NCBI GenBank assembly: GCA_026122225.1
Contig: JANEZZ010001470.1
Location: 558,001 to 622,000, forward strand
Source of the DNA: Heloderma charlesbogerti
Taxonomy: Eukaryota > Chordata > Lepidosauria > Squamata > Helodermatidae
Direction: 5' to 3'
DNA: 64,000 nucleotides
Shown: piece by piece, positions 21,893-32,074 of the stretch
How the letters are laid out: every line of letters starts with the position of its first letter
Numbering within the stretch: position 1 is the first letter of the stretch
Made by a program: the position numbers and the translations under genes
The notes under the pieces: generated by a model
The model's input: the letters and a program-made list of their open reading frames with translations, nothing else
Databases searched by the model: none
What the model was told of the DNA's origin: nothing

Positions 21893-22235
21893 ACTTATTT
21901 GATGCCTGTGACATTTTTATGATAGATGGCTATGTATATGTGTATACAGTGAATTGTTATACAGGGAAAGCTTGCTGATGTTGAAGCCATGGTATCCACA
22001 TTTAGGCACAGCCATAAGATGGAATGTACGAGAAGGGGCACACTATTATCTGACATTTTGGTATTGCCTTACTACAGATTTTGGAACTTCCCTTCCCTTT
22101 GCTTTTTGTGTTATTATATGAGAAGTCCTCTCCTCTTACCCTAATTTCAGCTGTTCATAATGTTTTGAAGCTGAGGTTTTCTATTCTTGCTTGGCTAATG
22201 AAAACTTTTCCTTTTCTGTTTTAAGTGTAGTGAGA
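21893..22235. other. No recognisable feature
   Basis: Unique-looking AT-rich sequence between the LINE tail and the SINE. Confidence 0.4.
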
Positions 22236-22484
22236 GAGCCAGTGTAGTGTAGTGGTGAGAGTGATGGACTGGGAGCCGGGAGATCCGGGTTCTAGTCCCC
22301 ACTTGGCCATGGAAGCTCACTGGGTGACTTTGGGCCAGTCACAGACTTTCAGCCCAACCTACCTCACAGGGTTGTTGTTGTGAGGATACAACGGTGAGGA
22401 GGAGGATAATGTAAACCGCCTTGAGTTCCTTGCGAGAGGGAGAAAGGCAGGGTATAAATGCAATAAATAAATAAATAAATAAAA
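22236..22484 (+). repeat. Squamate tRNA-derived SINE
   Basis: The tRNA-like head has an A box (AGTGTAGTGGTGAGAG) and a B box matching GGTTCTAGTCC, the pol III internal promoter. The body has GTGACTTTGGGCCAGTCAC and CCTCACAGGGTTGTTGTTG, then GAGAAAGGCAGGGTATAAAT and an AATA-repeat tail. Relatives lie at 53560-53803 and, decayed, at 37040-37238. Confidence 0.85.
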
Positions 22485-22760
22485 TTGATTCAGGCAGTTT
22501 ATTTCAGTAAAAAGAAAGGAAATATATTTTCCACATTAGATATTCTACAGTCAATAATAACTGATTATATTTAGAGAGAGAACTCCATGGCAAATCCTCA
22601 ACAATTAAGGACTTGGTTTGCATGTAGAAAACTGTAGCATCTCCCTTTAAAGGAATCTCTTTTTAAAGGTAAGTGAGCAGCAAAGCTAGGAAAGGGATTC
22701 TGCAGAGCTGCTGCCAGTCAAGGTAGAATGTATGGTCTAATTCATTATAGGAAAATTACC

Positions 22761-22870
22761 TTAGGGCACAATCTTTTTCATGTTTAGACAGAAAAAAAGT
22801 CCTGGCTGGGGCATGCTGGGAGTTATAGGACAGTTTTTCTGTCTAAACATGCAAAAGATTGTGCCTTTAG
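22761..22870. repeat. Palindromic MITE, GGGCACAATC family
   Basis: Second copy of the 10786-10919 hairpin family. TTTAGACAGAAAAA is mirrored by TTTTTCTGTCTAAA, and the outer ends are GGGCACAATC and GATTGTGCC. Confidence 0.8.
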
Positions 22871-22881
22871 TTAGAGTACAC

Positions 22882-23017
22882 CAGCCTTCACCAACCTGGT
22901 GTCCTCTAGATGTTTGAACTGCAATTCCCATCAGCACAGCCAGCACAGCCAATGCTCAGGGATGATGGTAATTGTACTCCAAACCATCTGAAGGACACCA
23001 GCTTGGGGAAACCTGGT
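22882..23017. repeat. Short hAT-like palindromic MITE
   Basis: Arms carry CAACCTGGTGTCCTCTAGAT and ATCTGAAGGACACCAGCTTG around an ATTCCCATCAGC / GATGATGGTAATTG centre. It sits directly before a SINE 3' piece. Confidence 0.7.
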
Positions 23018-23083
23018 GAACGCTACACTGAGCTAAATGGACCAATGGTCTGACTTGGTATAAGGCAGCTTCCTGTGTCTAAT
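23018..23083 (+). repeat. 3' piece of the tRNA-headed SINE
   Basis: ACCAATGGTCTGACTTGGTA followed by TAAGGCAGCTTCCTGTGT matches the 3' half of the SINE whose reverse copy is at 56633-56835. Confidence 0.6.
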
Positions 23084-23579
23084 GCTGCTAACTCCATGAG
23101 GCACTCCAAAAATGACCATGTAGCTTGTTAAATAAAAAAATTGCCCCATGGAAACCTGAATTATTGCCCCACAATTGCCAACGTACTCAAATCACGTAAC
23201 TTAACAATGTGTTTGCACAACACTTTGGAAGGGAACTGATGGACATCTAACCCCTACAGCAGGGATAGCCAACCTTTGTGGGCCCATGGGCACATTTGAA
23301 AATTTGAGAAACTGGGTACCACCACAAAATGGCTGCCATGGGAGGCCTAGCTAGTCACAAAGGCTACTCCCTATGTAGCCCAGAAGCACTCATAGGAAAT
23401 TAAGACAGAAGTTGCTGAAGGCTCACACTTTGCTTGAAGTGATCCCAGCTGCCAGCAAGAAAATTTGTTGTTGTTTTTAAGTGGGAGGGGTAGGGCACCT
23501 TAGGAGGTGCCAGAAAGGTGTCTGGGGTGCATGGGTGCCCATGGGCACCAGGTTACCTACCCTTGCCCTACAGCTGTTG
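23084..23579. other. No recognisable feature
   Basis: No named repeat or frame. Contains one degenerate GGGCACC-rich inverted motif only. Confidence 0.35.
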
Positions 23580-24435
23580 TCCTGACTTGGGGCCAATTTC
23601 CACGGCAACGGAATGAGAAGCACTTTCTGTTTTATCCGATTTTTCATGAAATCGGCTTTGATCCATTAGGCACACACAAAGAAAGACAAGGGGAGCGTAC
23701 ACCTTCTAAAAACCTGCTTTCATAAGTCACACAAGAGCACTTGAAACTGCCTTACTTTGGGGTTGTGTGGGCGAAGTCCCATGAGTAGAAGTGAATGTTA
23801 CCAACCAGGATGCTGCTCAGCCAATGAGAGGGGCTTGTCCCCCGCCCCTCTCCACTCTCCCCTCTTCAAACAGGGAAATTTAGTGGAAGAGATGAATTTG
23901 GTCCCCATAGTTTACCGCACACTTCTCCCCTCGCATCTACCATTATTGAGTGCCCCGCTCCCTGCCTGCGTTGCTGTCCAATTGAGCGCATCGCATCTCA
24001 GTTGCTTTGCCGCTGAGGGAATCCCTCCTGACTTTCTTAGCCATTGAGGGAATTAACAATATTATAGCCCTGTGCTAGGCTGGCTGGAGTTTTCTCCCTC
24101 TGCTACCACTTGGCAGGGCAGCTGCTGCTGCTGCTACCTCTGCTGGCCGCCTCCTCTCCTCCTCCTCAGTGCATTCTTCAGTTCTCGTTTTATTGCAGTA
24201 TCAGTGCAGCGAAATCCCACATCTGCAGGCTCCCACTTCTGGTCGCCTCCTCTTCTCCCCCTCAGTGCATTCTTTAGTTTTCACTGTATCGCAGTATCGA
24301 TACAGCAAAATACCGTGGCTGCAGGCTCCTGCTCCTGGTCTCCTCCTCTCCTTCCCCTCTGTGTATTCCTTATTGTGCACTACATACTCCAGTACTGTGA
24401 ATGAAACTGCCACTGTGAATAGGAAAAAGAAGTTA
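23580..24435. repeat. Unclassified interspersed repeat with internal minisatellite
   Basis: The left part matches 32075-32340: CAACGGAATGAGAAG, GATTTTTCATGAAAT, GTCACACAAGAGCACTTG and GCTGCTCAGCCAATGAGAG all have counterparts there in the same order. From about 24140 to 24420 a unit of roughly 95 bases (TCAGTGCATTCTT...CAGTATC...GCAGGCTCC) is repeated about three times. No coding capacity and class unknown. Confidence 0.6.
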
Positions 24436-24588
24436 GATAGCTAGTACAAGAAAAAGCCTGGCTCCAATTTTCTCAATGAGGAAAAGACGCTACAGATTCT
24501 CAGTGGGCAAATGCTTGTGAATGGGAAGTGGGAAGAAGCCTGTGCATTTTTTCCCCTGGAACCACACATTTTTTGTGTGGTTGTACAT

Positions 24589-24647
24589 TGTGTGTGTGTG
24601 TGTGTGTGTGTGCATGTATGTGTGTGTGTGTATATATATATGCATAC

Positions 24648-24678
<31 letters not shown>

Positions 24679-24679
24679 G
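24589..24679. repeat. TG / CATA microsatellite
   Basis: TG run, then TATATATATA and a CATA run. Several overlapping low-complexity frames come from it. Confidence 0.9.
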
Positions 24680-24860
24680 TAGCTGTGTTGGTCCGTGAAA
24701 AAAATATCCAAACTCCACAGGTGGGCAATATTTCTATAAGGACTAACCAAAACGTGTTAAAATTCTGCAACCTTTTGAGTTGTTCAGAACTCTTCATCAG
24801 GCTACGTGGTACAAAAAGCAGGGGATGGGGGAAGAAACAAAGTCCAAAAATTTGGCCACA
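24680..24860. repeat. Unclassified reptile interspersed repeat
   Basis: Words such as AGCTGTGTTGGTCCGTG and CAGAACTCTTCATCAGGCT belong to a repeat common in reptile DNA. It begins inside the microsatellite. Family not assigned. Confidence 0.4.
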
Positions 24861-24887
24861 TGTTATAGTCATGAGGTCTGCATTTTA

Positions 24888-25195
24888 TAGGGATGGCGGA
24901 GAAATCCACCATGGACTCCAATGAGGCCAGATTCTTTAGAATCCGGCCCCCCGGAGTCCGTGGTGGAATGGACTACTCCTCCCCCGAAATCCTCCCCGGA
25001 TGGACCCTACCTGCTGCCGGCTGGTCTGGGTCTGTCCACTGCTGCCATCCATCCACTGCCCTAGACTGCGGCCGCAAATGGCATCCAGCGTAGGGGACAC
25101 CATTTGCGTCCCTGCTCTTGTCAGTGATAGGCTACGTAAATATTTACATAGCCTATCATGGCAAAGAGCAGGGACGCAAATGGCATCTGCTACAG
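24888..25195. mobile_element. Palindromic hAT-like foldback element, copy B (left half)
   Basis: Starts TAGGGATGGCGGAGAAATCC. It has the GC-rich shoulder and the hairpin GTGATAGGCTACGTAAAT / ATTTACATAGCCTATCATG near 25122-25162, flanked by GCAAATGGCATCC / GGACACCATTTGCG and GCAGGGACGCAAATGGCATC. The right half is missing. The left donor-like site on the minus strand is AGGTAGGG (25012-25005). The end resembles copy C (39237), so B and C form one subfamily. The right boundary is approximate. Confidence 0.7.
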
Positions 25196-26342
25196 ACATT
25201 GGATGTGTCGTACAGGCATTTCCGCCCTTCCCACCCCTTCCTGTCCCCAGCCACGCCCCTTTTTGGCCACTCTGTGCTCCTCTTGCAAGTGTGGAGGACA
25301 GGGCTGTTCCGCGCTGCCTCCGAGGCGGCATGGAAGTGGGGGGAGGTCGGTTCCCAGAAAACCAGATCCATAGCAGTCTAGCTGCTGTCTAGTGGCCATA
25401 AGATTGTTCCCTTAGCGATAGAGGTGTAACCAGAGGAAGATTGTCCAGCCTGAAGAGGGACTTTGCACAGAGGGTTCCATCCCCTCCATTCACTAGGTAA
25501 TGCTCACAATTTGACCTCAATTGACTTGTTTACCTGGTGCACCACCTCCTAAAATTAATCTCCAGCTTTGTTAATATAAGGAATGTCATGTTTCTCTGCA
25601 CTTCTGCTTTATGCTGCCTCAGGAACTTACGTGTTTTGCCAAAGGCAAGAGGCAAGATTAGTTATAGCTGGCCTTAGTGTTCCAGAAATGGAGATCAGCC
25701 ATTGCTTCTCTTTCCCAGAATGCATTGCTAGATGTAATCTGATACCTGCCACACCTACCACTGACTAATTCATTCAGACTGCGGGTCTCCCTCTTTAGAC
25801 TCTGTTGTTTTTCAACAGGTAGACCTGGTGTCCAGATAATGTCTTCCCCACCTAGAGCTGAAACTGTCCATTCTTTCCCTGGCTCCCTTCACCCCCGTCA
25901 TGTCCCTCGGGCCAAGGGCCATTAGAAGCATGAAGGGCATGGTTAATATGGGGGCAGGGGGGTCATCTTTTTGTCCCTAAGCTTTGCTCTCCAGACAAGA
26001 CACAATAAACACAGGTACCTTCACAACTGGGTTCGCTGTTATAGTAGATGAGACAACACTAACTTCTGAGGAGCTGCATGGCGCACTGTCTCAGTTCTGA
26101 GGCCTGCACTAAAAGAGAGTGGGCAGGCCTCACCTAGGCATCCCGCAAGAACTAAACCTTGCACATTCTCATAAAGCTATATATACACACATACATACAT
26201 ACATCCCAACAGCTCCTCTAGCCCTTAATAAACTGCACTGCTGCTAAAAAACTTCACAGCCCTGCTCCCCGCCCTGGCATTTCCCTACAATCATGAACAC
26301 AACAGGAGACTGGGTAAAAACACCTCAGAATTGTCATGCACT
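25196..26342. other. No recognisable gene; GC-rich then mixed sequence
   Basis: The first 190 bases are GC-rich and may be a remnant of copy B or its surroundings. The rest, with a CATA tract near 26189, shows no named repeat or exon. Confidence 0.4.
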
Positions 26343-26353
26343 ACTTCTTTTAG
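26343..26353 (+). repeat. BovB target-site duplication, left copy
   Basis: ACTTCTTTTAG precedes the element and recurs perfectly at 31271-31281, directly after the 3' end. This fixes the insertion limits. Confidence 0.85.
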
Positions 26354-26418
26354 CCCCTTCATGGATCACTGCCTTGTTGTGGCAAAGGGGCTTGTGTAAC
26401 TCAGTGAAGCCATAAGCT

Positions 26419-27979
26419 ATGCTGTACAGGGCCACCCAAGACGGACAAGTCATGGCAGAGAGTTCTGACAAAATGTGGTCCACTGGAGAAGGAAATGGCA
26501 ACCCACTCCAGTATTCTTGCCAAGAAAACCCCATGGAACGTATCACAAGGCTAAAAGAGATGACGCCGGAAGATGAGCCCCTCAGATCGGAAGGTGTCAA
26601 ATATACTACTGGGGAAGAGCAGAGGGTATTTCCAAGTAGCGCCAGAAAGAGTGAAGCAGCTGGGCCAAACCCGAAAGGACACTCAGCTGTGGATGTGTCT
26701 GGTGGTGAAAAGAAAATCCGATGCTGTAAAGAACAATATTGTTTAGGAACCTGGAATGTCAGATCAATGAATCAAGGTAAGCTGGAGGTGGTCAGACATG
26801 AGATGGCAAGATTGAACATCGACATCTTGGGAATCAGCGAACTAAAATGGACAAGCATGGGTGAATTTAATTCAGGTGACCATCATATCTACTACTGTGG
26901 GCAAGAATCCCTTAGAAGAAATGGAGTAGCACTCATAGTCAACAAAAGGGTGGGAAAAGCAGTACTGGGGTACAATCTCAAAAATGACAGAATGATCCCA
27001 GTACGAATCCAAGGCAAACCATTCAACAACACAGTAATTCAATTCTATGCCCCAACCACTGAGGCTGAAGAAGCTGAGGTTGATCGGTTCTATGAAGACC
27101 TACAACACCTTCTAGAACTAACACCAAAAAAAGATATCCATCTCAAGGGAACATTTTGTGCAAAGACAGGCATGATAAAGGACAAAGAAGGCAGGGACCT
27201 AACAGAAGCAGATGAGATTAAGAAGAGGTGGAAAGAATGCGGTCACTGAACTTGAGCCGGACATCCTAGAGAGTGAAGTCAAGTGGGCCTCAGGAAGCAT
27301 TACTAACAACAAAGCTAGCGGAGATGACAGTATTCCAGCTGAGCTATATAAAATCCTAAAAGATGATGCTGTTAAAGTGCTGCATTCAATATGCCAACAA
27401 ATTTGGAACACTCAGCAGTGGCCACAAGACTGGAAAAGGTCAATTTACATTCCAATTCCAAAGAAGGGCAACACCAAAGAGTGTTCAAACTACTGTACAA
27501 TTGCGCTCATTTCACATGCCAGCAAGGTGATGCTCAAAATCCTACAAGCTAGGCTTCAGCAGTATGTGAACCGAGAACTACTGGAAGTACAAGCTGGGTT
27601 TCGAAGAGGCAGAGGAACTAGAGATCAAATCGCCAACATTCGCTGGATCATGGAGAAGGCAAGAGAATTCCAGAAAAATGTCTATTTCTGCTTCATTGAC
27701 TACGCTAAAGCCTTTGATTGCGTGGATCACAACAAACTGTGGCAAATTCTTAAAGAGATGGGAGTACCAGACCACCTTACCTGTCCCCTGAGAAACCTGT
27801 ACGAGGGTCAAGAAGTAACAGTAAGAACCAGACATGGAACAACTGATTGGTTCAAAATTGGGAAAGGAGTACAAGAAGGCTATATATTGTTGCCCTGCTT
27901 ATTTAATTTATATGCAGAGCACATCATGAGAAACGCCGGGTTGGATGAATCACAGGTTGGAATTAAGACAATTAATTAA
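26419..27979 (+). pseudogene. BovB ORF, 5' part: endonuclease remnant and RT up to motif B
   Basis: The frame at 26419-27249 holds the N-terminal endonuclease blocks (LGTWNVRSMNQGKLEVV, ILGISELKWTSMGEF) and then the internal deletion, which removes the later catalytic blocks. The frame at 27212-27979 has the reverse transcriptase fingers and palm: IYIPIPKKGNTKECSNY, AGFRRGRGTRDQ, FIDYAKAFDCVDHNKLW and a degenerate motif B (VQEGYILLPCLFNLYAEH, where copy 2 has RQGCILSP). The CR1 insertion cuts the frame before the YADD motif. Confidence 0.85.
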
Positions 27980-30374
27980 GCAATTAGCCAATGTTTTAAG
28001 GAAGCATGATGTAGTAGTAATGGGGGACTTCAATTTCCCCGATATTTGTTGGGAGACAAATTCTGCAAAACATGGCCCCTCCAGGAAATTCCTGACTTTT
28101 GTGGCGGATAACTTCCTCCTACAGAAAGTAGAGGACGGAACTAGAGGATCGGCTATCCTTGACTTGATCCTAACCAACAGAGATGACTTAGTGGATAAAG
28201 TAGCAGTTACAGGAACTCTGGGGGAAAGCGACCATGTTGTACTTGAGTTCTTGGTTCTAAGGGAAGCAAAAGCTGAGTGTAGTCAAACGCATACCCTGGA
28301 TTTTAGGAAAGCTGATTTTAATAAACTCAGAACAATGATCAGTAAGGTCCCATGGCAAGCAATGCTAGCGAGAAAAGGAGTCCAAGATGGGTGGGAACTT
28401 TTAAAAAAGGAAATTCTCAAGGCACAATCACAAACAATTCCAACAAGAAGAAAAGGTGGAAAACAACAGAAGAAGCCAATGTGGCTTCACAAAAAGCTTA
28501 GGGATGACCTGAAAACAAAAAAGGACACATATAGGAAGTGGAAAGAAGGCCAAGTAACAAAGGAAGAGTACAGGCAGGTAGCACAGAATTGCAGGGATGG
28601 TGTCAGGAAGGCTAAAGCGGAGAATGAGGTGAGGTTAGCGAGGGATGCTAAAAACAACAAAAAGGCTTTCTTCAGCTACGTGCATAGTAAAAGGCAGAGG
28701 AAAGAAATGGTTGTTCAGCTATTAAATAAGGATGGCAAAATGATAACAGATGACAAAGAAAAGGCAGAGGTGCTCAATTCCTACTTTGGCTCAGTCTGCT
28801 CCCAAAAGAGGGTCTATGACCCCCCTGGCAAAGGCGAAGTACAGGCTGAAGGGGCAGGATTGCAGCTTGAGATCGACAGGCATATGGTCAAGGAACACCT
28901 CATTACTTTGAATGAGTTCAAATCTCCAGGGCCAGATGAACTGCATCCTAGAGTCATAAAGGAACTGGCAGAAGAACTCTCAGAACCGCTGTCTATTCTC
29001 TTTGAGAAATCATGGAGGACGGGGGAAGTGCCAGATGACTGGAGGAGGGCTAACGTTGTCCCTATCTTCAAAAAGGGTAAAAAGGAGGAACCTGGGAACT
29101 ACAGACCAGTCAGTCTGACATCAATCCCTGGGAAAATTCTGGAGCAGATCATAAAGCAATCCATCTGGAAGCACCTTGACAACAACGCCGTGATTACTCG
29201 AAGCCAACATGGATTTGTCAAAAACAAGTCCTGCCAGACAAATCTGATCTCATTTTTTGATCAAGTCACCTCCCTTGTAGACCGTGGGAATGCTGTAGAC
29301 ATCATATACCTCGACTTCAGCAAAGCTTTGGACAAAGTGCCCCATGATATCCTGATGAGCAAACTAGCTCGAAGTGGGCTAGATGAAACAACGATCCAGT
29401 GGATCCACAGTTGGCTACAGAATCGGACTCAAAGAGTGCTTATCAATGGGACCTTCTCAAGCTGGGGAGAGGTAACGAGTGGGGTACCGCAGGGCTTAGT
29501 CCTGGGCCCAGTGCTCTTCAACATTTTTATTAATGACTTGGAGGAGGAGGTGCAGGGAATGCTGATCAGATTTGCAGATGACACAAAATTGGGAGGGATA
29601 GCTAATACTTTGGAAGACAGAAACAAAATTCAAAGTGATCTGGATAGACTGGAGTGCTGGGCAGAAAACAACAGAATGGCATTTAATAGGGATAAATGCC
29701 AAGTTCTGCACCTAGGAAAAAGAAACCAAATGCACAGTTACAAGATGGGGGATACGTGGCTCAACCACACTACGAGCGAGAAGGATCTTGGAATTGTTGT
29801 CGATCACAAGCTGAATATGAGCCAACAATGTGATGTGGCTGCAAAAAAGGCAAATGCTCTTTTGGGCTGCATTCATAGAAGCATCGCTTCCAAATCCCGG
29901 GAAGTACTAGTTCCCCTCTACTCAGCACTGGTTAGGCCTCATCTGGAGTACTGTGTCCAGTTCTGGGCAGCACACTTTAAGAAGGATGCAGACAAGCTGG
30001 AGAGGGTTCAAAGGAGGGCAACAAAGATGATCAGGGGACTGGAAACAAAGCCCTATGAAGAGAGACTGAAAGAAGTGGGCATGTTTAGCCTTGAGAAGAG
30101 AAGACTGAGGGGAGATATGATAGCACTCTTCAAGTACTTGAAAGGTTGTCACAGAGAAGAAGGCCAGGATCTCTTCTTGATCATTCCAGAGTGCAGGACA
30201 CAGAATAATGGGCTCAAGTTACAGGAAGCCAGATTCCGGCTGAACATCAGGAAAAACTTCCTGAGTGTCAGAGCAATACGGCAATGGAACCAATTACCTG
30301 GGGAGGTGGTAGGCTCTCCCACACTGGAGGCTTTCAAGACGAGGCTGGACAGCCATTTGTCAGGGATGCTCTGA
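27945..30374 (+). CDS. CR1 ORF2 fragment with intact reverse transcriptase (809 codons)
   Basis: Longest open frame in the window. The first about 14 codons (MNHRLELRQLIKQL) derive from BovB and junction filler. CR1 ORF2 follows from roughly its residue 167: [12 protein letters not shown] and GESDHVV (endonuclease), the [18 protein letters not shown] linker, FKSPGPDELHPRV, QHGFVKNKSCQTNL, FSKALDKVPHDIL, SGVPQGLVLGPVLFNIF, RFADDTKLGG (both catalytic Asp present) and the C-terminal domain to LDSHLSGML. No stop or frameshift. Because the endonuclease N-terminus and any CR1 promoter are missing, it is not expected to mobilise itself. A functional protein is unlikely though the frame is intact. 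Confidence 0.85.
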   Translation: MNHRLELRQLIKQLANVLRKHDVVVMGDFNFPDICWETNSAKHGPSRKFLTFVADNFLLQKVEDGTRGSAILDLILTNRDDLVDKVAVTGTLGESDHVVLEFLVLREAKAECSQTHTLDFRKADFNKLRTMISKVPWQAMLARKGVQDGWELLKKEILKAQSQTIPTRRKGGKQQKKPMWLHKKLRDDLKTKKDTYRKWKEGQVTKEEYRQVAQNCRDGVRKAKAENEVRLARDAKNNKKAFFSYVHSKRQRKEMVVQLLNKDGKMITDDKEKAEVLNSYFGSVCSQKRVYDPPGKGEVQAEGAGLQLEIDRHMVKEHLITLNEFKSPGPDELHPRVIKELAEELSEPLSILFEKSWRTGEVPDDWRRANVVPIFKKGKKEEPGNYRPVSLTSIPGKILEQIIKQSIWKHLDNNAVITRSQHGFVKNKSCQTNLISFFDQVTSLVDRGNAVDIIYLDFSKALDKVPHDILMSKLARSGLDETTIQWIHSWLQNRTQRVLINGTFSSWGEVTSGVPQGLVLGPVLFNIFINDLEEEVQGMLIRFADDTKLGGIANTLEDRNKIQSDLDRLECWAENNRMAFNRDKCQVLHLGKRNQMHSYKMGDTWLNHTTSEKDLGIVVDHKLNMSQQCDVAAKKANALLGCIHRSIASKSREVLVPLYSALVRPHLEYCVQFWAAHFKKDADKLERVQRRATKMIRGLETKPYEERLKEVGMFSLEKRRLRGDMIALFKYLKGCHREEGQDLFLIIPECRTQNNGLKLQEARFRLNIRKNFLSVRAIRQWNQLPGEVVGSPTLEAFKTRLDSHLSGML

Positions 30375-30465
30375 CTTGGATTCCTGCATTGAGCAGGGGG
30401 TTGGACTCGATGGCCTTGTAGGCCCCTTCCAACCCTACTATTCTATGATTCTATGATTCTATAAG
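27970..30465 (+). mobile_element. CR1 LINE, very young, 5' truncated, inside BovB
   Basis: CR1 homology begins at GCAATTAGCCAATG (about 27980), in the middle of the endonuclease. It ends with ATTCTATG repeats at about 30463, where BovB resumes at AAGATTGCTGGGAG. The BovB target sequence is interrupted after AATTAAGA, and TAAGA appears on both sides, a probable 5-bp duplication. About a dozen bases of A/T-rich filler precede the CR1 homology. Near identity to the copy at 16790 shows both come from a recently active source. Confidence 0.9.
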
Positions 30466-31281
30466 ATTGCTGGGAGAATTATCAACAACCTCCAATATGC
30501 AGACGATACCGCCCTAATGGCAGAAAGCGAAGAGGATCTAAAGAGCCTCTTGTTGGGGGTGAAAGTGGAGAGTGCAAAAGCTGGTTTGAAACTCAGCATG
30601 AAAAAAACAAAGATCATGGCATCTGGCCCCATCACTTCCTGGCGTATAGAAGGGGAAGAAATGAAAGCAGTGACAGATTTTACTTTCTTGGGCTCCAAGA
30701 TCACCGCAGATGGTGACTGTAGCCATGAAATTAAAAGACACTTGCTCCTTGGGAGGAAAGCTATGGCAAACCCAGACAGCATAGTAAGAAGCAGAGACAT
30801 CACCTGGCCGACAAAGATTCATATAATCAAAGCTATGCTTTTCCCAGTAGCAACATATGGCTGTGAGAGCTGGACTATAAGGAAGGCTGAGCACCGAAGA
30901 ATTGATGCTTTTGAACTGTGGTGCTGGAGAAGACTCTTACGAGTCCCCTGGACTGCAAGGAGGTCAAATCAGTCAATCCTAAAGGAAATCAACCCTGACT
31001 GCTCCTTGGAAGGACAGATACTGAAGCTGAAGCTCAAATATTTTGGCCACCTAATGCGAAGAGAAAACTCCCTGGAAAGGACCCTGATGCTGGGAAAGAT
31101 TGAAGGCAAAAGGAGAAGGGGACGGCAGAGGATGAGATGGCTAGATAGCATCACCGATGCAACGAATATGAATTTGAGCACACTCCGGGAGAGTGGAGGA
31201 CAGGAAGGCCTGGCGTGGTATGGTCCATGGGGTCACGAAGAGTCGGACATGACTGAACGACTGAACAACAACTTCTTTTAG
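30466..31281 (+). pseudogene. BovB ORF, 3' part: RT active site and C-terminal domain
   Basis: After the CR1, BovB coding resumes with GRIINNLQYADDTALMAESE, carrying the YADD catalytic motif. The thumb and C-terminal region follow (YGCESWTIRKAEHRRIDAFE, CWRRLLRVPWTARRSNQSIL, HLMRRENSLERTLMLG). The frame 30517-31281 is open almost to the element end. The CR1 sits exactly between RT motif B and motif C. Confidence 0.85.
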
Positions 31282-31502
31282 CTCTGTTGTTTTAAATCTG
31301 TTACTGCATTCCAAATCTCTGCATTGCTGCTAGGTTTTATTCTCATTTTTACTTCATTTTATACTGGAGTTCTGTTTTTTATTTTTTTAATAATGTATCA
31401 CAATCTATAGTGTATTTTATAGTTTTAATTGTTGTGAACCGCCCAAAGAGCTTTGGCTATTGGGCACTTTAGAAATGTAATGACTAAACAAATAAATAAA
31501 TG
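31276..31502 (+). repeat. L2-type LINE 3' tail
   Basis: TTTTAGCTCTGTTGTTTTAA, then GTGAACCGCCCAAAGAGCTT and an AATAAATAAAT tail. Closely parallels the tail of the L2 at 57555-58036. The right target duplication of BovB overlaps its start. Confidence 0.65.
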
Positions 31503-32074
31503 CCTACCCCCACACCCTGGTAAAATGAGAAGCAACACTGGGCTACTTTGCAGGGCTGGCATAACCCACTCTCTCAACCACAACTCTGACTCTTGTAATG
31601 GAGATGTAACAATGATGAAAATTATCCACATGCATTGTTGAGGTAATTTTGAAATGGTTACAAACTCAGGGGAAAAAATATTATTAAGACCTGAGTTAGA
31701 AAGATCATGAGCTCCTGTCTTTGCTCCTATCTTTTCTTTTCAGGTAGACACACTACTGTCTAATCTGAGCTACACTAAAATCCTGAATTTCTGAATGTAT
31801 TGTCTTGAGGCAGCTGCAGGGCCATAGACTTGCCTTTTATTTTAATGAAAACTGGGAATCTTGCTCATCCAAGGGGATGCAACTGCCCCACCTTGCCTCT
31901 TCCTGCAGACACCCATGCACTTGAGTAGGCTCTGGGAGAAGGAAACTACAGCTGGCCAGGCAAGGTTCACGATCTGTCGGCAGGTACTGTATGCTAGGTA
32001 AAAAAAGAGCACAGCAAAGACTAATAGCACCTTGGACAGCACTTTGCAAGAGCTGCTAAACTGGTATAGTTCTT
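31503..32074. other. No recognisable feature
   Basis: Unique-looking sequence. One stretch (CTAATAGCACCTTGGACAGC) faintly resembles the repeat at 15355-15500. Confidence 0.35.

Larger units (their letters stand above)
26354..31270 (+). mobile_element. BovB (RTE-clade) LINE, split by a CR1
   Basis: Starts CCCCTTCATGGATCACTGCC and ends with the BovB 3' signature AGAGTCGGACATGACTGAAC followed by GACTGAACAACA. Compared with the second copy at 52027 it has lost about 1 kb near 27140 (the endonuclease C-terminus) and about 60 bases near 27239. A CR1 of about 2.5 kb is inserted at 27970. An 11-bp target duplication flanks the whole. BovB is characteristic of squamates and of ruminants, where it is thought to have spread horizontally. 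Confidence 0.95.

Noticed and set aside
24441..24924. Frames of 137-143 codons on both strands
   Set aside because: They are generated largely by the TG/CATA microsatellite and run through repeats.
27970..30465. Segmental duplication as the source of the near identity with 16790-20665
   Set aside because: The two copies have different 5' truncation points and unrelated flanks, as expected of independent retrotransposition.
26419..31281. A host gene with spliced reverse-transcriptase-like exons
   Set aside because: The open frames are pieces of BovB interrupted by CR1, explained fully by element ends and target duplications.
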